From: Metellina segmentata
Taxonomy: Eukaryota; Arthropoda; Arachnida; Araneae; Tetragnathidae
DNA length: 64,000 nt
Reading direction: 5' to 3'
Assembly: GCA_947359465.1 (NCBI GenBank)
Contig: OX375881.1
Span: forward strand, 72,377,914 to 72,441,913
The notes beneath the pieces were generated by a model that was not told the DNA's origin, searched no databases, and saw nothing but the letters and a program-made list of their open reading frames with translations. Position 1 is the stretch's first letter. Each line of letters starts with the position of its first letter. Below are positions 1-10,827 of the stretch, one piece after another. A program made the position numbers and the translations under genes.

Positions 1-15
1 TCCTCATTCGGGGCA
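1..15 (+). tRNA. tRNA-Met, 3' end only
   Basis: The window starts inside the T-arm (positions 59-73). The piece has C65T and a normal TCGGGGC-A end, as in unit 6. Confidence 0.8.
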
Positions 16-274
16 GTTATCTTTTGCTGATTATAATTTAAGAACCGACTGGTTTGAAATTTAACATTAAAAGTTTCACGCCCATCACACAACTTTTCTT
101 TTACACAATCGTTTATGAACAATGATTTAATTAATTAAAGTTTAATCGTATACACTGAGCTCAACTGACGCAATTATAAGTTAAAGCATTTTACATAAAT
201 GAACATTGAAACTAACTATAATCGTTTTGTCTCGTATGAAACGGAGCGTAACATAATTTGTATCACTATTTGCA

Positions 275-364
275 GCCTCGGTAGCGCAGTGAGAAGCGCG
301 TCAGTCTCATAATCACTCGTCACGAGTAATCTGAAGTTCGTGAGTTCGATCCTCACTCGGTGCA
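275..364 (+). tRNA. tRNA-Met(CAT), 17-nt intron
   Basis: Unit 1. D-loop AGTGAGAA (G18 lost); intron hairpin ACTCG-TCA-CGAGT; G46T; G70T leaves C3 unpaired. Confidence 0.72.
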
Positions 365-623
365 GTTATCTTTTGCTGATTATAATTTAAGAACCGTCAG
401 GTTTGAAATTTATCATTAAAAGTTTCACGCCCATCACACAACTTTTCTTTTACACAATCGTTTATGAACAATGATTTAATTACTTAAATTTTAACCGTAT
501 ACACTGAGCTCAACTGACGCAATGAAATGTATAAGCAGTTTACATAAATAAACATGGAAACTAATCATAATCGTTTTGTCTCCTATGAAACGGAGAGTAA
601 CATAATTTTTATCACTAATTGCA

Positions 624-713
624 GCCTCGGTAGCGCAGTAGGCAGCGCGTCAGTCTCATAATCACTCGACACGAGTAATCTGAAGGTCGTGAGTTCGATC
701 CTCACTCGGGGCA
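624..713 (+). tRNA. tRNA-Met(CAT), 17-nt intron
   Basis: Unit 2. D-loop AGTAGGCA; intron hairpin ACTCG-ACA-CGAGT; all arms intact. Confidence 0.9.
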
Positions 714-971
714 GTTTTCTTTTGCTCTTTATAATTTAAGAACCGACTGGTTTGAACTTTTAACATTAAAAGTTTCATGCACATCACACAACTTTTCTTT
801 TACCCAATCGTTTATGAACAAGATTTAATTTCCTAATTTTAACCTTATACACTGAGCTCAACTGACGCAATGATAAGTTAAAGCATTTTACATAAATGAA
901 CATTGAAACTAACTATAATCGTTTTGTCTCCTATGAAAAGAAGCGAATTATAATTTTTATTACTAATTGGA

Positions 972-1061
972 GCCTCGGTAGCGCAGTAGGCAGCGCGTCA
1001 GTCTCATGAACACTCGACGCGAGTGTTCTGAAGGTCGTGAGTTCGATCCTCACTCGGGGCA
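972..1061 (+). tRNA. tRNA-Met(CAT), long-hairpin intron
   Basis: Unit 3. D-loop AGTAGGCA; A37G and A38T; uninterrupted 8-bp hairpin AACACTCG-ACG-CGAGTGTT. Confidence 0.85.
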
Positions 1062-1321
1062 GTTTTCTTCTGCTGATTATAATTTAAGAAACGACTGGTT
1101 TGAACTTTTAACATTAAAAGTTTCACGCCCATCACACAACTTTTCTTTTACACAATCGTTTATGAACAATGATTTAATTACTTAAAGTTTAACCGTATAC
1201 ACTGAGCTCAACTGACGCAATGAAAAGTATAAGCAGTTTACATAAATAAACATGGAAACTAATCATAATCGTTTTGTCTCCTATGAAACGGAGAGTAACA
1301 TAATTTTTATCACTAATTGCA

Positions 1322-1411
1322 GCCTCGGTAGCGCAGTAGGCAGCGCGTCAGTCTCATAATCACTCGAAAAGAGTAATCTGAAGGTCGTGAGTTCGATCAT
1401 CATTTGGGGCA
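1322..1411 (+). tRNA. tRNA-Met(CAT), T-stem damaged
   Basis: Unit 4. Intron ACTCG-AAA-AGAGT (inner pair lost); T-stem 3' side ATCAT (C61A, C65T); C67T. Confidence 0.65.
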
Positions 1412-1670
1412 GTTATCTTTTGCTGATTATAATTTAAGAACCGACTGGTTTGAAATTTAACATTAAAAGTTTCACGCCCATCACACAACTTTTCTTTTAC
1501 ACAATCGTTTATGAACAATGATTTAATTACTTAAAGTTTAACCGTATACACTGAGCTCAACTGACGCAATTATAGGTTAAAGCATTTTACATAAATGAAC
1601 ATTGAAACTAACTATAATCGTTTTGTCTCGTATGAAAGGAAGCGTAATATAAATTTTATCATTAATTGGA

Positions 1671-1760
1671 GCCTCGGTAGCGCAGTAGGCAGCGCGTCAG
1701 TCTCATAATCCCTCGACACGAGTAATCTGAAGGTCGTGAGTTCGATCCTCACTCGGGGCA
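1671..1760 (+). tRNA. tRNA-Met(CAT), 17-nt intron
   Basis: Unit 5. D-loop AGTAGGCA; intron CCTCG-ACA-CGAGT (outer pair lost); arms intact. Confidence 0.9.
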
Positions 1761-2018
1761 GTTTTCTTTTGCTGATTATAGTTTAAGAACCGACTGGTTT
1801 GAACTTTTAACATTAAAAGTTTGACGCACATCACACAATTTTTTTTTACACAATCGTTCATGAACAATGACTTAATTATTTAAAGTTAAAAAATTTCCCT
1901 GAGCTCAACCTAAGCAATGAAAAGTTTAAGCAGTTTACTTAAATGAACATGGAAACTAATCATAATCGTTTTGTGTCCTATGAAACATAGCGTAACATAA
2001 TTTGTATCACTAATTGCA

Positions 2019-2108
2019 GCCTCGGTAGCGCAGTAGGAAGCGCGTCAGTCTCATAATCACTCGTCACGAGTAATCTGAAGGTCGTGAGTTCGATCCTCAT
2101 TCGGGGCA
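2019..2108 (+). tRNA. tRNA-Met(CAT), 17-nt intron
   Basis: Unit 6. D-loop AGTAGGAA; intron ACTCG-TCA-CGAGT; C65T (G49-T65 wobble). Confidence 0.85.
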
Positions 2109-2367
2109 GTTATCTTTTGCTGATTATAATTTAAGAACCGACTGGTTTGAAATTTAACATTAAAAGTTTCACGCCCATCACACAACTTTTCTTTTACACA
2201 ATCGTTTATGAACAATGATTTAATTAATTAAAGTTTAATCGTATACACTGAGCTCAACTGACGCAATTATAAGTTAAAGCATTTTACATAAATGAACATT
2301 GAAACTAACTATAATCGTTTTGTCTCGTATGAAACGGAGCGTAACATAATTTGTATCACTATTTGCA

Positions 2368-2457
2368 GCCTCGGTAGCGCAGTGAGAAGCGCGTCAGTCT
2401 CATAATCACTCGTCACGAGTAATCTGAAGTTCGTGAGTTCGATCCTCACTCGGTGCA
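2368..2457 (+). tRNA. tRNA-Met(CAT), 17-nt intron
   Basis: Unit 7, copy of unit 1: D-loop AGTGAGAA, G46T, G70T. Confidence 0.72.
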
Positions 2458-2716
2458 GTTATCTTTTGCTGATTATAATTTAAGAACCGTCAGGTTTGAA
2501 ATTTATCATTAAAAGTTTCACGCCCATCACACAACTTTTCTTTTACACAATCGTTTATGAACAATGATTTAATTACTTAAATTTTAACCGTATACACTGA
2601 GCTCAACTGACGCAATGAAATGTATAAGCAGTTTACATAAATAAACATGGAAACTAATCATAATCGTTTTGTCTCCTATGAAACGGAGAGTAACATAATT
2701 TTTATCACTAATTGCA

Positions 2717-2806
2717 GCCTCGGTAGCGCAGTAGGCAGCGCGTCAGTCTCATAATCACTCGACACGAGTAATCTGAAGGTCGTGAGTTCGATCCTCACTC
2801 GGGGCA
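2717..2806 (+). tRNA. tRNA-Met(CAT), 17-nt intron
   Basis: Unit 8, copy of unit 2; arms intact. Confidence 0.9.
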
Positions 2807-3063
2807 GTTTTCTTTTGCTCTTTATAATTTAAGAACCGACTGGTTTGAACTTTAACATTAAAAGTTTCATGCACATCACACAACTTTTCTTTTACCCAAT
2901 CGTTTATGAACAAGATTTAATTTCCTAATTTTAACCTTATACACTGAGCTCAACTGACGCAATGATAAGTTAAAGCATTTTACATAAATGAACATTGAAA
3001 CTAACTATAATCGTTTTGTCTCCTATGAAAAGAAGCGAATTATAATTTTTATTACTAATTGGA

Positions 3064-3153
3064 GCCTCGGTAGCGCAGTAGGCAGCGCGTCAGTCTCATG
3101 AACACTCGACGCGAGTGTTCTGAAGGTCGTGAGTTCGATCCTCACTCGGGGCA
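3064..3153 (+). tRNA. tRNA-Met(CAT), long-hairpin intron
   Basis: Unit 9, copy of unit 3; G37 and 8-bp intron hairpin. Confidence 0.85.
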
Positions 3154-3413
3154 GTTTTCTTCTGCTGATTATAATTTAAGAAACGACTGGTTTGAACTTT
3201 TAACATTAAAAGTTTCACGCCCATCACACAACTTTTCTTTTACACAATCGTTTATGAACAATGATTTAATTACTTAAAGTTTAACCGTATACACTGAGCT
3301 CAACTGACGCAATGAAAAGTATAAGCAGTTTACATAAATAAACATGGAAACTAATCATAATCGTTTTGTCTCCTATGAAACGGAGAGTAACATAATTTTT
3401 ATCACTAATTGCA

Positions 3414-3503
3414 GCCTCGGTAGCGCAGTAGGCAGCGCGTCAGTCTCATAATCACTCGAAAAGAGTAATCTGAAGGTCGTGAGTTCGATCATCATTTGGG
3501 GCA
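3414..3503 (+). tRNA. tRNA-Met(CAT), T-stem damaged
   Basis: Unit 10, copy of unit 4; ATCAT T-stem strand and C67T. Confidence 0.65.
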
Positions 3504-3762
3504 GTTATCTTTTGCTGATTATAATTTAAGAACCGACTGGTTTGAAATTTAACATTAAAAGTTTCACGCCCATCACACAACTTTTCTTTTACACAATCGT
3601 TTATGAACAATGATTTAATTACTTAAAGTTTAACCGTATACACTGAGCTCAACTGACGCAATTATAGGTTAAAGCATTTTACATAAATGAACATTGAAAC
3701 TAACTATAATCGTTTTGTCTCGTATGAAAGGAAGCGTAATATAAATTTTATCACTAATTGGA

Positions 3763-3852
3763 GCCTCGGTAGCGCAGTAGGCAGCGCGTCAGTCTCATAA
3801 TCCCTCGACACGAGTAATCTGAAGGTCGTGAGTTCGATCCTCACTCGGGGCA
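3763..3852 (+). tRNA. tRNA-Met(CAT), 17-nt intron
   Basis: Unit 11, copy of unit 5; intron CCTCG-ACA-CGAGT. Confidence 0.9.
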
Positions 3853-4110
3853 GTTTTCTTTTGCTGATTATAGTTTAAGAACCGACTGGTTTGAACTTTT
3901 AACATTAAAAGTTTGACGCACATCACACAATTTTTTTTTACACAATCGTTCATGAACAATGACTTAATTATTTAAAGTTAAAAAATTTCCCTGAGCTCAA
4001 CCTAAGCAATGAAAAGTTTAAGCAGTTTACTTAAATGAACATGGAAACTAATCATAATCGTTTTGTGTCCTATGAAACGTAGCGTAACATAATTTGTATC
4101 ACTAATTGCA

Positions 4111-4200
4111 GCCTCGGTAGCGCAGTAGGAAGCGCGTCAGTCTCATAATCACTCGTCACGAGTAATCTGAAGGTCGTGAGTTCGATCCTCATTCGGGGCA
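4111..4200 (+). tRNA. tRNA-Met(CAT), 17-nt intron
   Basis: Unit 12, copy of unit 6; D-loop AGTAGGAA, C65T. Confidence 0.85.
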
Positions 4201-4459
4201 GTTATCTTTTGCTGATTATAATTTAAGAACCGACTGGTTTGAAATTTAACATTAAAAGTTTCACGCCCATCACACAACTTTTCTTTTACACAATCGTTTA
4301 TGAACAATGATTTAATTAATTAAAGTTTAATCGTATACACTGAGCTCAACTCACGCAATTATAAGTTAAAGCATTTTACATAAATGAACATTGAAACTAA
4401 CTATAATCGTTTTGTCTCGTATGAAACGGAGCGTAACATAATTTGTATCACTATTTGCA

Positions 4460-4549
4460 GCCTCGGTAGCGCAGTGAGAAGCGCGTCAGTCTCATAATCA
4501 CTCGTCACGAGTAATCTGAAGTTCGTGAGTTCGATCCTCACTCGGTGCA
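4460..4549 (+). tRNA. tRNA-Met(CAT), 17-nt intron
   Basis: Unit 13, copy of unit 1; D-loop AGTGAGAA, G46T, G70T. Confidence 0.72.
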
Positions 4550-4808
4550 GTTATCTTTTGCTGATTATAATTTAAGAACCGTCAGGTTTGAAATTTATCA
4601 TTAAAAGTTTCACGCCCATCACACAACTTTTCTTTTACACAATCGTTTATGAACAATGATTTAATTACTTAAATTTTAACCGTATACACTGAGCTCAACT
4701 GACGCAATGAAATGTATAAGCAGTTTACATAAATAAACATGGAAACTAATCATAATCGTTTTGTCTCCTATGAAACGGAGAGTAACATAATTTTTATCAC
4801 TAATTGCA

Positions 4809-4898
4809 GCCTCGGTAGCGCAGTAGGCAGCGCGGCAGTCTCATAATCACTCGACACGAGTAATCTGAAGGTCGTGAGTTCGATCCTCACTCGGGGCA
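4809..4898 (+). tRNA. tRNA-Met(CAT), 17-nt intron
   Basis: Unit 14, copy of unit 2 with a private T27G that breaks the first anticodon-stem pair. Confidence 0.8.
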
Positions 4899-5156
4899 GT
4901 TTTCTTTTGCTCTTTATAATTTAAGAACCGACTGGTTTGAACTTTTAACATTAAAAGTTTCATGCACATCACACAACTTTTCTTTTACCCAATCGTTTAT
5001 GAACAAGATTTAATTTCCTAATTTTAACCTTATACACTGAGCTCAACTGACGCAATGATAAGTTAAAGCATTTTACATAAATGAACATTGAAACTAACTA
5101 TAATCGTTTTGTCTCCTATGAAAAGAAGCGAATTATAATTTTTATTACTAATTGGA

Positions 5157-5246
5157 GCCTCGGTAGCGCAGTAGGCAGCGCGTCAGTCTCATGAACACTC
5201 GACGCGAGTGTTCTGAAGGTCGTGAGTTCGATCCTCACTCGGGGCA
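5157..5246 (+). tRNA. tRNA-Met(CAT), long-hairpin intron
   Basis: Unit 15, copy of unit 3; G37 and 8-bp intron hairpin. Confidence 0.85.
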
Positions 5247-5506
5247 GTTTTCTTCTGCTGATTATAATTTAAGAAACGACTGGTTTGAACTTTTAACATT
5301 AAAAGTTTCACGCCCATCACACAACTTTTCTTTTACACAATCGTTTATGAACAATGATTTAATTACTTAAAGTTTAACCGTATACACTGAGCTCAACTGA
5401 CGCAATGAAAAGTATAAGCAGTTTACATAAATAAACATGGAAACTAATCATAATCGTTTTGTCTCCTATGAAACGGAGAGTAACATAATTTTTATCACTA
5501 ATTGCA

Positions 5507-5596
5507 GCCTCGGTAGCGCAGTAGGCAGCGCGTCAGTCTCATAATCACTCGAAAAGAGTAATCTGAAGGTCGTGAGTTCGATCATCATTTGGGGCA
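5507..5596 (+). tRNA. tRNA-Met(CAT), T-stem damaged
   Basis: Unit 16, copy of unit 4; ATCAT T-stem strand, C67T. Confidence 0.65.
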
Positions 5597-5855
5597 GTTA
5601 TCTTTTGCTGATTATAATTTAAGAACCGACTGGTTTGAAATTTAACATTAAAAGTTTCACGCCCATCACACAACTTTTCTTTTACACAATCGTTTATGAA
5701 CAATGATTTAATTACTTAAAGTTTAACCGTATACACTGAGCTCAACTGACGCAATTATAGGTTAAAGCATTTTACATAAATGAACATTGAAACTAACTAT
5801 AATCGTTTTGTCTCGTATGAAAGGAAGCGTAATATAAATTTTATCACTAATTGAA

Positions 5856-5944
5856 GCTTCGGTAGCGCAGTAGGCAGCGCGTCAGTCTCATAATCCCTCG
5901 CACGAGTAATCTGAAGGTCTTGAGTTCGATCCTCACACGGGGCA
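5856..5944 (+). tRNA. tRNA-Met(CAT), 16-nt intron
   Basis: Unit 17, 89 nt. Intron shortened to CCTCG-CA-CGAGT; C3T; G49T (T49 faces C65); T66A. Confidence 0.7.
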
Positions 5945-6204
5945 GTTTTCTTTTGCTGATTATAGTTTAAGAACCGACTGGTTCGAACTTTTAACATTAA
6001 AAGTTTCACGCCCATCACACAACTGTTCTTTTACACAATCGTTTATGAACAATGATTTAATTACTTAAAGTTTAACCGTATACACTGAGCTCAACTGATG
6101 CAATGAAAAGTATAAGCATTTTACATAAATAAACATGGAAACTAATCATAATCGTTTTGTCTCCTATGAAACGGAGAGTAACATAATTTTTATCACTAAT
6201 TGAA

Positions 6205-6294
6205 GCCTCGGTAGTGTAGTAGGCAGCGCGTCAGTCTCATAATCACTCGAAAAGAGTAATCTGAAGGTCGTGAGTTCGATCCTCACTCGGGGCA
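6205..6294 (+). tRNA. tRNA-Met(CAT), D-stem variant
   Basis: Unit 18. D-stem 5' strand GTGT for GCGC; intron ACTCG-AAA-AGAGT; T-arm intact. Confidence 0.7.
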
Positions 6295-6552
6295 GTTTTC
6301 TTTTGCTGATTATAATTTAAGAACCGACTGGTTTGAACTTTTAACATTAAAAGTTTCAAGCACATCACACAACTTTTCTTTTACCCAATCGTTTATGAAC
6401 AAGATTTAATTTCCTAATTTTAACCGTATACACTGAGCTCAACCTAAGCAATGAAAAGTTTAAGCAGTTTACTTAAATGAACATGGAAACTAATCATAAT
6501 CGTTTTGTCTCCTATGAAACGGAGCGTAACATAAATTTTATCACTAATTGAA

Positions 6553-6642
6553 GCCTCGGTAGCGCAGTAGGCAGCGCGTCAGTCTCATAATCCCTCGACA
6601 CGAGTAATCTGAAGGTCGTGAGTTCGATCCTCACTCGAGGCA
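6553..6642 (+). tRNA. tRNA-Met(CAT), 17-nt intron
   Basis: Unit 19. D-loop AGTAGGCA; intron CCTCG-ACA-CGAGT; G69A turns the T4-G69 wobble into a T4-A69 pair. Confidence 0.92.
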
Positions 6643-6902
6643 GTTTTCTTTTGCTGATTATAATTTAAGAACCGACTGGTTTGAACTTTTAACATTAAAA
6701 GTTTCACGCCCATCACACAACTTTTCTTTTACACAATCGTTTATGAACAATGATTTAATTACTTAAAGTTTAACCGTATACACTGAGCTCAACTGACGCA
6801 ATGATAAGTTAAAGCATTTTACATAAATGAACATTGAAACTAAATATAATCGTTTTGTCTCGTATGAAAGGAAGCGTAATATAAATTTTATCACTAATTG
6901 GA

Positions 6903-6992
6903 GCCTCGGTAGCGCAGTAGGCAGCGCGTCAGTCTCATAATCCCTCGACACGAGTAATCTGAAGGTCGTGAGTTCGATCCTCACTCGGGGCA
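6903..6992 (+). tRNA. tRNA-Met(CAT), 17-nt intron
   Basis: Unit 20. D-loop AGTAGGCA; intron CCTCG-ACA-CGAGT; intact. Confidence 0.9.
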
Positions 6993-7250
6993 GTTTTCTT
7001 TTGCTGATTATAGTTTAAGAACCGACTGGTTTGAACTTTTAACATTAAAAGTTTGACGCACATCACACAATTTTTTTTTACACAATCGTTCATGAACAAT
7101 GACTTAATTATTTAAAGTTAAAAAATTTCCCTGAGCTCAACCTAAGCAATGAAAAGTTTAAGCAGTTTACTTAAATGAACATGGAAACTAATCATAATCG
7201 TTTTGTGTCCTATGAAACGTAGCGTAACATAATTTGTATCACTAATTGCA

Positions 7251-7340
7251 GCCTCGGTAGCGCAGTAGGAAGCGCGTCAGTCTCATAATCACTCGTCACG
7301 AGTAATCTGAAGGTCGTGAGTTCGATCCTCATTCGGGGCA
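7251..7340 (+). tRNA. tRNA-Met(CAT), 17-nt intron
   Basis: Unit 21. D-loop AGTAGGAA; intron ACTCG-TCA-CGAGT; C65T. Confidence 0.85.
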
Positions 7341-7599
7341 GTTATCTTTTGCTGATTATAATTTAAGAACCGACTGGTTTGAAATTTAACATTAAAAGTT
7401 TCACGCCCATCACACAACTTTTCTTTTACACAATCGTTTATGAACAATGATTTAATTAATTAAAGTTTAATCGTATACACTGAGCTCAACTGACGCAATG
7501 AAAAGTATAAGGAGTTTACATAAATAAACATGGAAACTAATCATAATCGTTTTGTCTTCTATGAAACGGAGAGTAACATAATTTTTATCACTAATTGCA

Positions 7600-7689
7600 G
7601 CCTCGGTAGCGCAGTAGGCAGCGCGTCAGTCTCATAATCACTCGACACGAGTAATCTGAAGGTCGTGAGTTCGATCCTCACTCGGGGCA
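7600..7689 (+). tRNA. tRNA-Met(CAT), 17-nt intron
   Basis: Unit 22. D-loop AGTAGGCA; intron ACTCG-ACA-CGAGT; intact. Confidence 0.9.
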
Positions 7690-7947
7690 GTTTTATTTTG
7701 CTCATTATAATTTAAGAACCGACTGGTTTGAACTTTTAACATTAAAAGTTTCATGCACATCACACAACTTTTCTTTTACCTAATCGTTTATGAACAAGAT
7801 TTAATTTCCTAATTTTAACCGTATACACTGAGCTCAACTGACGCAATGATAAGTTAAAGCATTTTACATAAATGAACATTGAAACTAACAATAATCGTTT
7901 TGTCTCGTATGAAAAGAAGCGAATTATAATTTTTATCACTAATTGGA

Positions 7948-8037
7948 GCCTCGGTAGCGCAGTAGGCAGCGCGTCAGTCTCATAAACACTCGACACGAGT
8001 GTTCTGAAGGTCGTGAGTTCGATCCTCACTCGGGTCA
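7948..8037 (+). tRNA. tRNA-Met(CAT), long-hairpin intron
   Basis: Unit 23. A37 kept, T38; intron hairpin AACACTCG-ACA-CGAGTGTT (8 bp); G71T breaks C2-G71. Confidence 0.78.
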
Positions 8038-8297
8038 GTTTTCTTCTGCTGATTACAATTTAAGAAACGACTGGTTTGAACTTTTAACATTAAAAGTTTC
8101 ACGCCCATCATACAACTTTTCTTTTACGCAATCGTTTATGAACAATGATTTAATTACTTAAAGTTTAACCGTATACACTGAGCTCAACTGACGCAATGAA
8201 TAGTATAAGCAGTTTACATAAATAAACATGGAAACTAACCATAATCGTTTTGTCTCCTATGAAACGGAGAGTAACATAATTTTTATCACTAATTACA

Positions 8298-8387
8298 GCT
8301 TCGGTAGCGCAGTAGGCAGCGCGTCAGTCTCATAATCGATTGACACGAGTAATCTGAAGGTCGTGAGTTCGATCCTCACTCGGGGCA
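8298..8387 (+). tRNA. tRNA-Met(CAT), intron hairpin weakened
   Basis: Unit 24. C3T; intron GATTG-ACA-CGAGT, with outer pairs lost and a T-G wobble. Confidence 0.78.
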
Positions 8388-8645
8388 GTTTTCTTTCGCT
8401 CATTATATTTTAAGAACCGACTGGTTTGAACTTTTAACATTAAAAGTTTCACGCACATCACACAACTTTTCTTTTACCCAATCGTTTATGAACAAGATTT
8501 AATTTCCTAATTTTAGCCGTATACACTGAGCTCAACTGACGCAATGAAAAGTATAAGCAGTTTACATAAATAAACATGGAAACTAATCATAATCGTTTTG
8601 TCTCCTATGAAACGGAGAGTAACATAATTTTTATTACTAATTGCA

Positions 8646-8735
8646 GCCTCGGTAGCGCAGTAGGCAGCGCGTCAGTCTCATAATCACTCGACACGAGTAA
8701 TCTGAAGGTCGTGAGTTCGATCCTCACTCGGTGCA
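8646..8735 (+). tRNA. tRNA-Met(CAT), 17-nt intron
   Basis: Unit 25. D-loop AGTAGGCA; intron ACTCG-ACA-CGAGT; G70T. Confidence 0.82.
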
Positions 8736-8993
8736 GTTTTCTTTTGCTCATTATAATTTAAGAACCGACTGGTTTGAACTTTTAACATTAAAAGTTTCAT
8801 GGCACATCACACAACTTTTCTTTTACCCAATCGTTTATGAACAATGATTTAATTATTTAAAGTTTAACCGTATACACTCTCAACTGACACAATGATAAGT
8901 TAAAGCATATTACATAAATGAACATTGAAACTAACTATAATCGTTTTGTCTCGTATGAAAAGAAGCGAATTATAATTTTTATCATTGTTTAGA

Positions 8994-9083
8994 GCCTCGG
9001 TAGCGCAGTAGGCAGCGCGTCAGTCTCATAATTACTCGACACGAGTAATCTGAAGGTCGTGAGTTCGATCCTCACTCGGGGCA
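8994..9083 (+). tRNA. tRNA-Met(CAT), long-hairpin intron
   Basis: Unit 26. Intron C3 changed to T gives an 8-bp helix ATTACTCG-ACA-CGAGTAAT while A37 and A38 are unchanged; arms intact. Confidence 0.9.
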
Positions 9084-9342
9084 GTTTTCTTCTGCTGATT
9101 ATAATTTAAGAACCGACTGGTTTGAACTTTTAACATTAAAAGTTTGACGCACATCACACAATTTTTTTTTACACAATCGTTTATGAACAATGACTTAATT
9201 ATTTAAAGTTTAACCATATACCCTGAGCTCAACCTAAGCAATGAAAAGTTTAAGCAGTTTACTTAAATGAACATGGAAACTAATCATAATCGTTTTCTCT
9301 TCTTTGAAACGGAGCGTAACATAATTTGTATCAGTAATTGGA

Positions 9343-9432
9343 GCCTCGGTAGCGCAGTAAGAAGCGCGTCAGTCTCATAATCACTCGTCACGAGTAATCT
9401 GAATGTCGTGAGTTCGATCCTCACTCGGGGCA
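9343..9432 (+). tRNA. tRNA-Met(CAT), 17-nt intron
   Basis: Unit 27. D-loop AGTAAGAA (G18A); intron ACTCG-TCA-CGAGT; G45T. Confidence 0.75.
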
Positions 9433-9691
9433 GTTATATTTTGCTGATTATAATTTAAGAACCGACAGGTTTGAAATTTAGCATTAAAAGTTTCACGCCC
9501 ATCACACAACTTTTCTTTTACACAATCGTTTATGAACAATGATTTAATTACTTAAAGTTTAACCATATACCCTGAGCTCAACCTAAGCAATGAAAAGTTT
9601 AAGCAGTTTACTTAAATGAACATGGAAACTAATCATAATCGTTTTCTCTTCTTTGAAACGGAGCGTAACATAATTTGTATCACTAATTGGA

Positions 9692-9781
9692 GCCTCGGTA
9701 GCGCAGTAAGAAGCGCGTCAGTCTCATAATCACTCGTCACGAGTAATCTGAAGGTCGTGAGTTCGATCCTCACTCGGGGCA
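9692..9781 (+). tRNA. tRNA-Met(CAT), 17-nt intron
   Basis: Unit 28, near copy of unit 27 one period upstream; D-loop AGTAAGAA, G45 normal. Confidence 0.78.
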
Positions 9782-10040
9782 GTTATCTTTTGCTGATTAT
9801 AATTTAAGAACCGACAGGTTTGAAATTTAGCATTAAAAGTTTCACGCCCATCACACAACTTTTCTTTTACACAATCGTTTATGAACAATGATTTAATTAC
9901 TTAAAGTTTAACCGTATACACTGAGCTCAACTGACGCAATTATAAGTTAAAGCATTTTACATAAATGAACATTGAAACTAACTATAATCGTTTTGTCTCG
10001 TATGAAACGGAGCGTAACATAATTTGTATCACTATTTGCA

Positions 10041-10130
10041 GCCTCGGTAGCGCAGTGAGAAGCGCGTCAGTCTCATAATCACTCGTCACGAGTAATCTGA
10101 AGTTCGTGAGTTCGATCCTCACTCGGTGCA
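10041..10130 (+). tRNA. tRNA-Met(CAT), 17-nt intron
   Basis: Unit 29, copy of unit 13; D-loop AGTGAGAA, G46T, G70T. Confidence 0.72.
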
Positions 10131-10389
10131 GTTATCTTTTGCTGATTATAATTTAAGAACCGTCAGGTTTGAAATTTATCATTAAAAGTTTCACGCCCAT
10201 CACACAACTTTTCTTTTACACAATCGTTTATGAACAATGATTTAATTACTTAAATTTTAACCGTATACACTGAGCTCAACTGACGCAATGAAATGTATAA
10301 GCAGTTTACATAAATAAACATGGAAACTAATCATAATCGTTTTGTCTCCTATGAAACGGAGAGTAACATAATTTTTATCACTAATTGCA

Positions 10390-10479
10390 GCCTCGGTAGC
10401 GCAGTAGGCAGCGCGTCAGTCTCATAATCACTCGACACGAGTAATCTGAAGGTCGTGAGTTCGATCCTCACTCGGGGCA
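10390..10479 (+). tRNA. tRNA-Met(CAT), 17-nt intron
   Basis: Unit 30, counterpart of unit 14 without its T27G; intron ACTCG-ACA-CGAGT; intact. Confidence 0.9.
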
Positions 10480-10737
10480 GTTTTCTTTTGCTCTTTATAA
10501 TTTAAGAACCGACTGGTTTGAACTTTTAACATTAAAAGTTTCATGCACATCACACAACTTTTCTTTTACCCAATCGTTTATGAACAAGATTTAATTTCCT
10601 AATTTTAACCTTATACACTGAGCTCAACTGACGCAATGATAAGTTAAAGCATTTTACATAAATGAACATTGAAACTAACTATAATCGTTTTGTCTCCTAT
10701 GAAAAGAAGCGAATTATAATTTTTATTACTAATTGGA

Positions 10738-10827
10738 GCCTCGGTAGCGCAGTAGGCAGCGCGTCAGTCTCATGAACACTCGACGCGAGTGTTCTAAAGG
10801 TCGTGAGTTCGATCCTCACTCGGGGCA
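10738..10827 (+). tRNA. tRNA-Met(CAT), long-hairpin intron
   Basis: Unit 31. G37 and 8-bp intron hairpin; G42A breaks C28-G42. Confidence 0.78.

Larger units (their letters stand above)
1..5850 (+). repeat. Six-unit higher-order repeat, 2,093 bp, three copies
   Basis: Units 1-6, 7-12 and 13-17 repeat in the same order. Copies begin at 1, 2094 and 4186. The second is 2,092 bp because one T is missing near 2848. Copies differ by only a few substitutions, so the duplications look recent. The third copy leaves the pattern at unit 17 (5856), where another gene type replaces unit 5/11. Confidence 0.92.
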
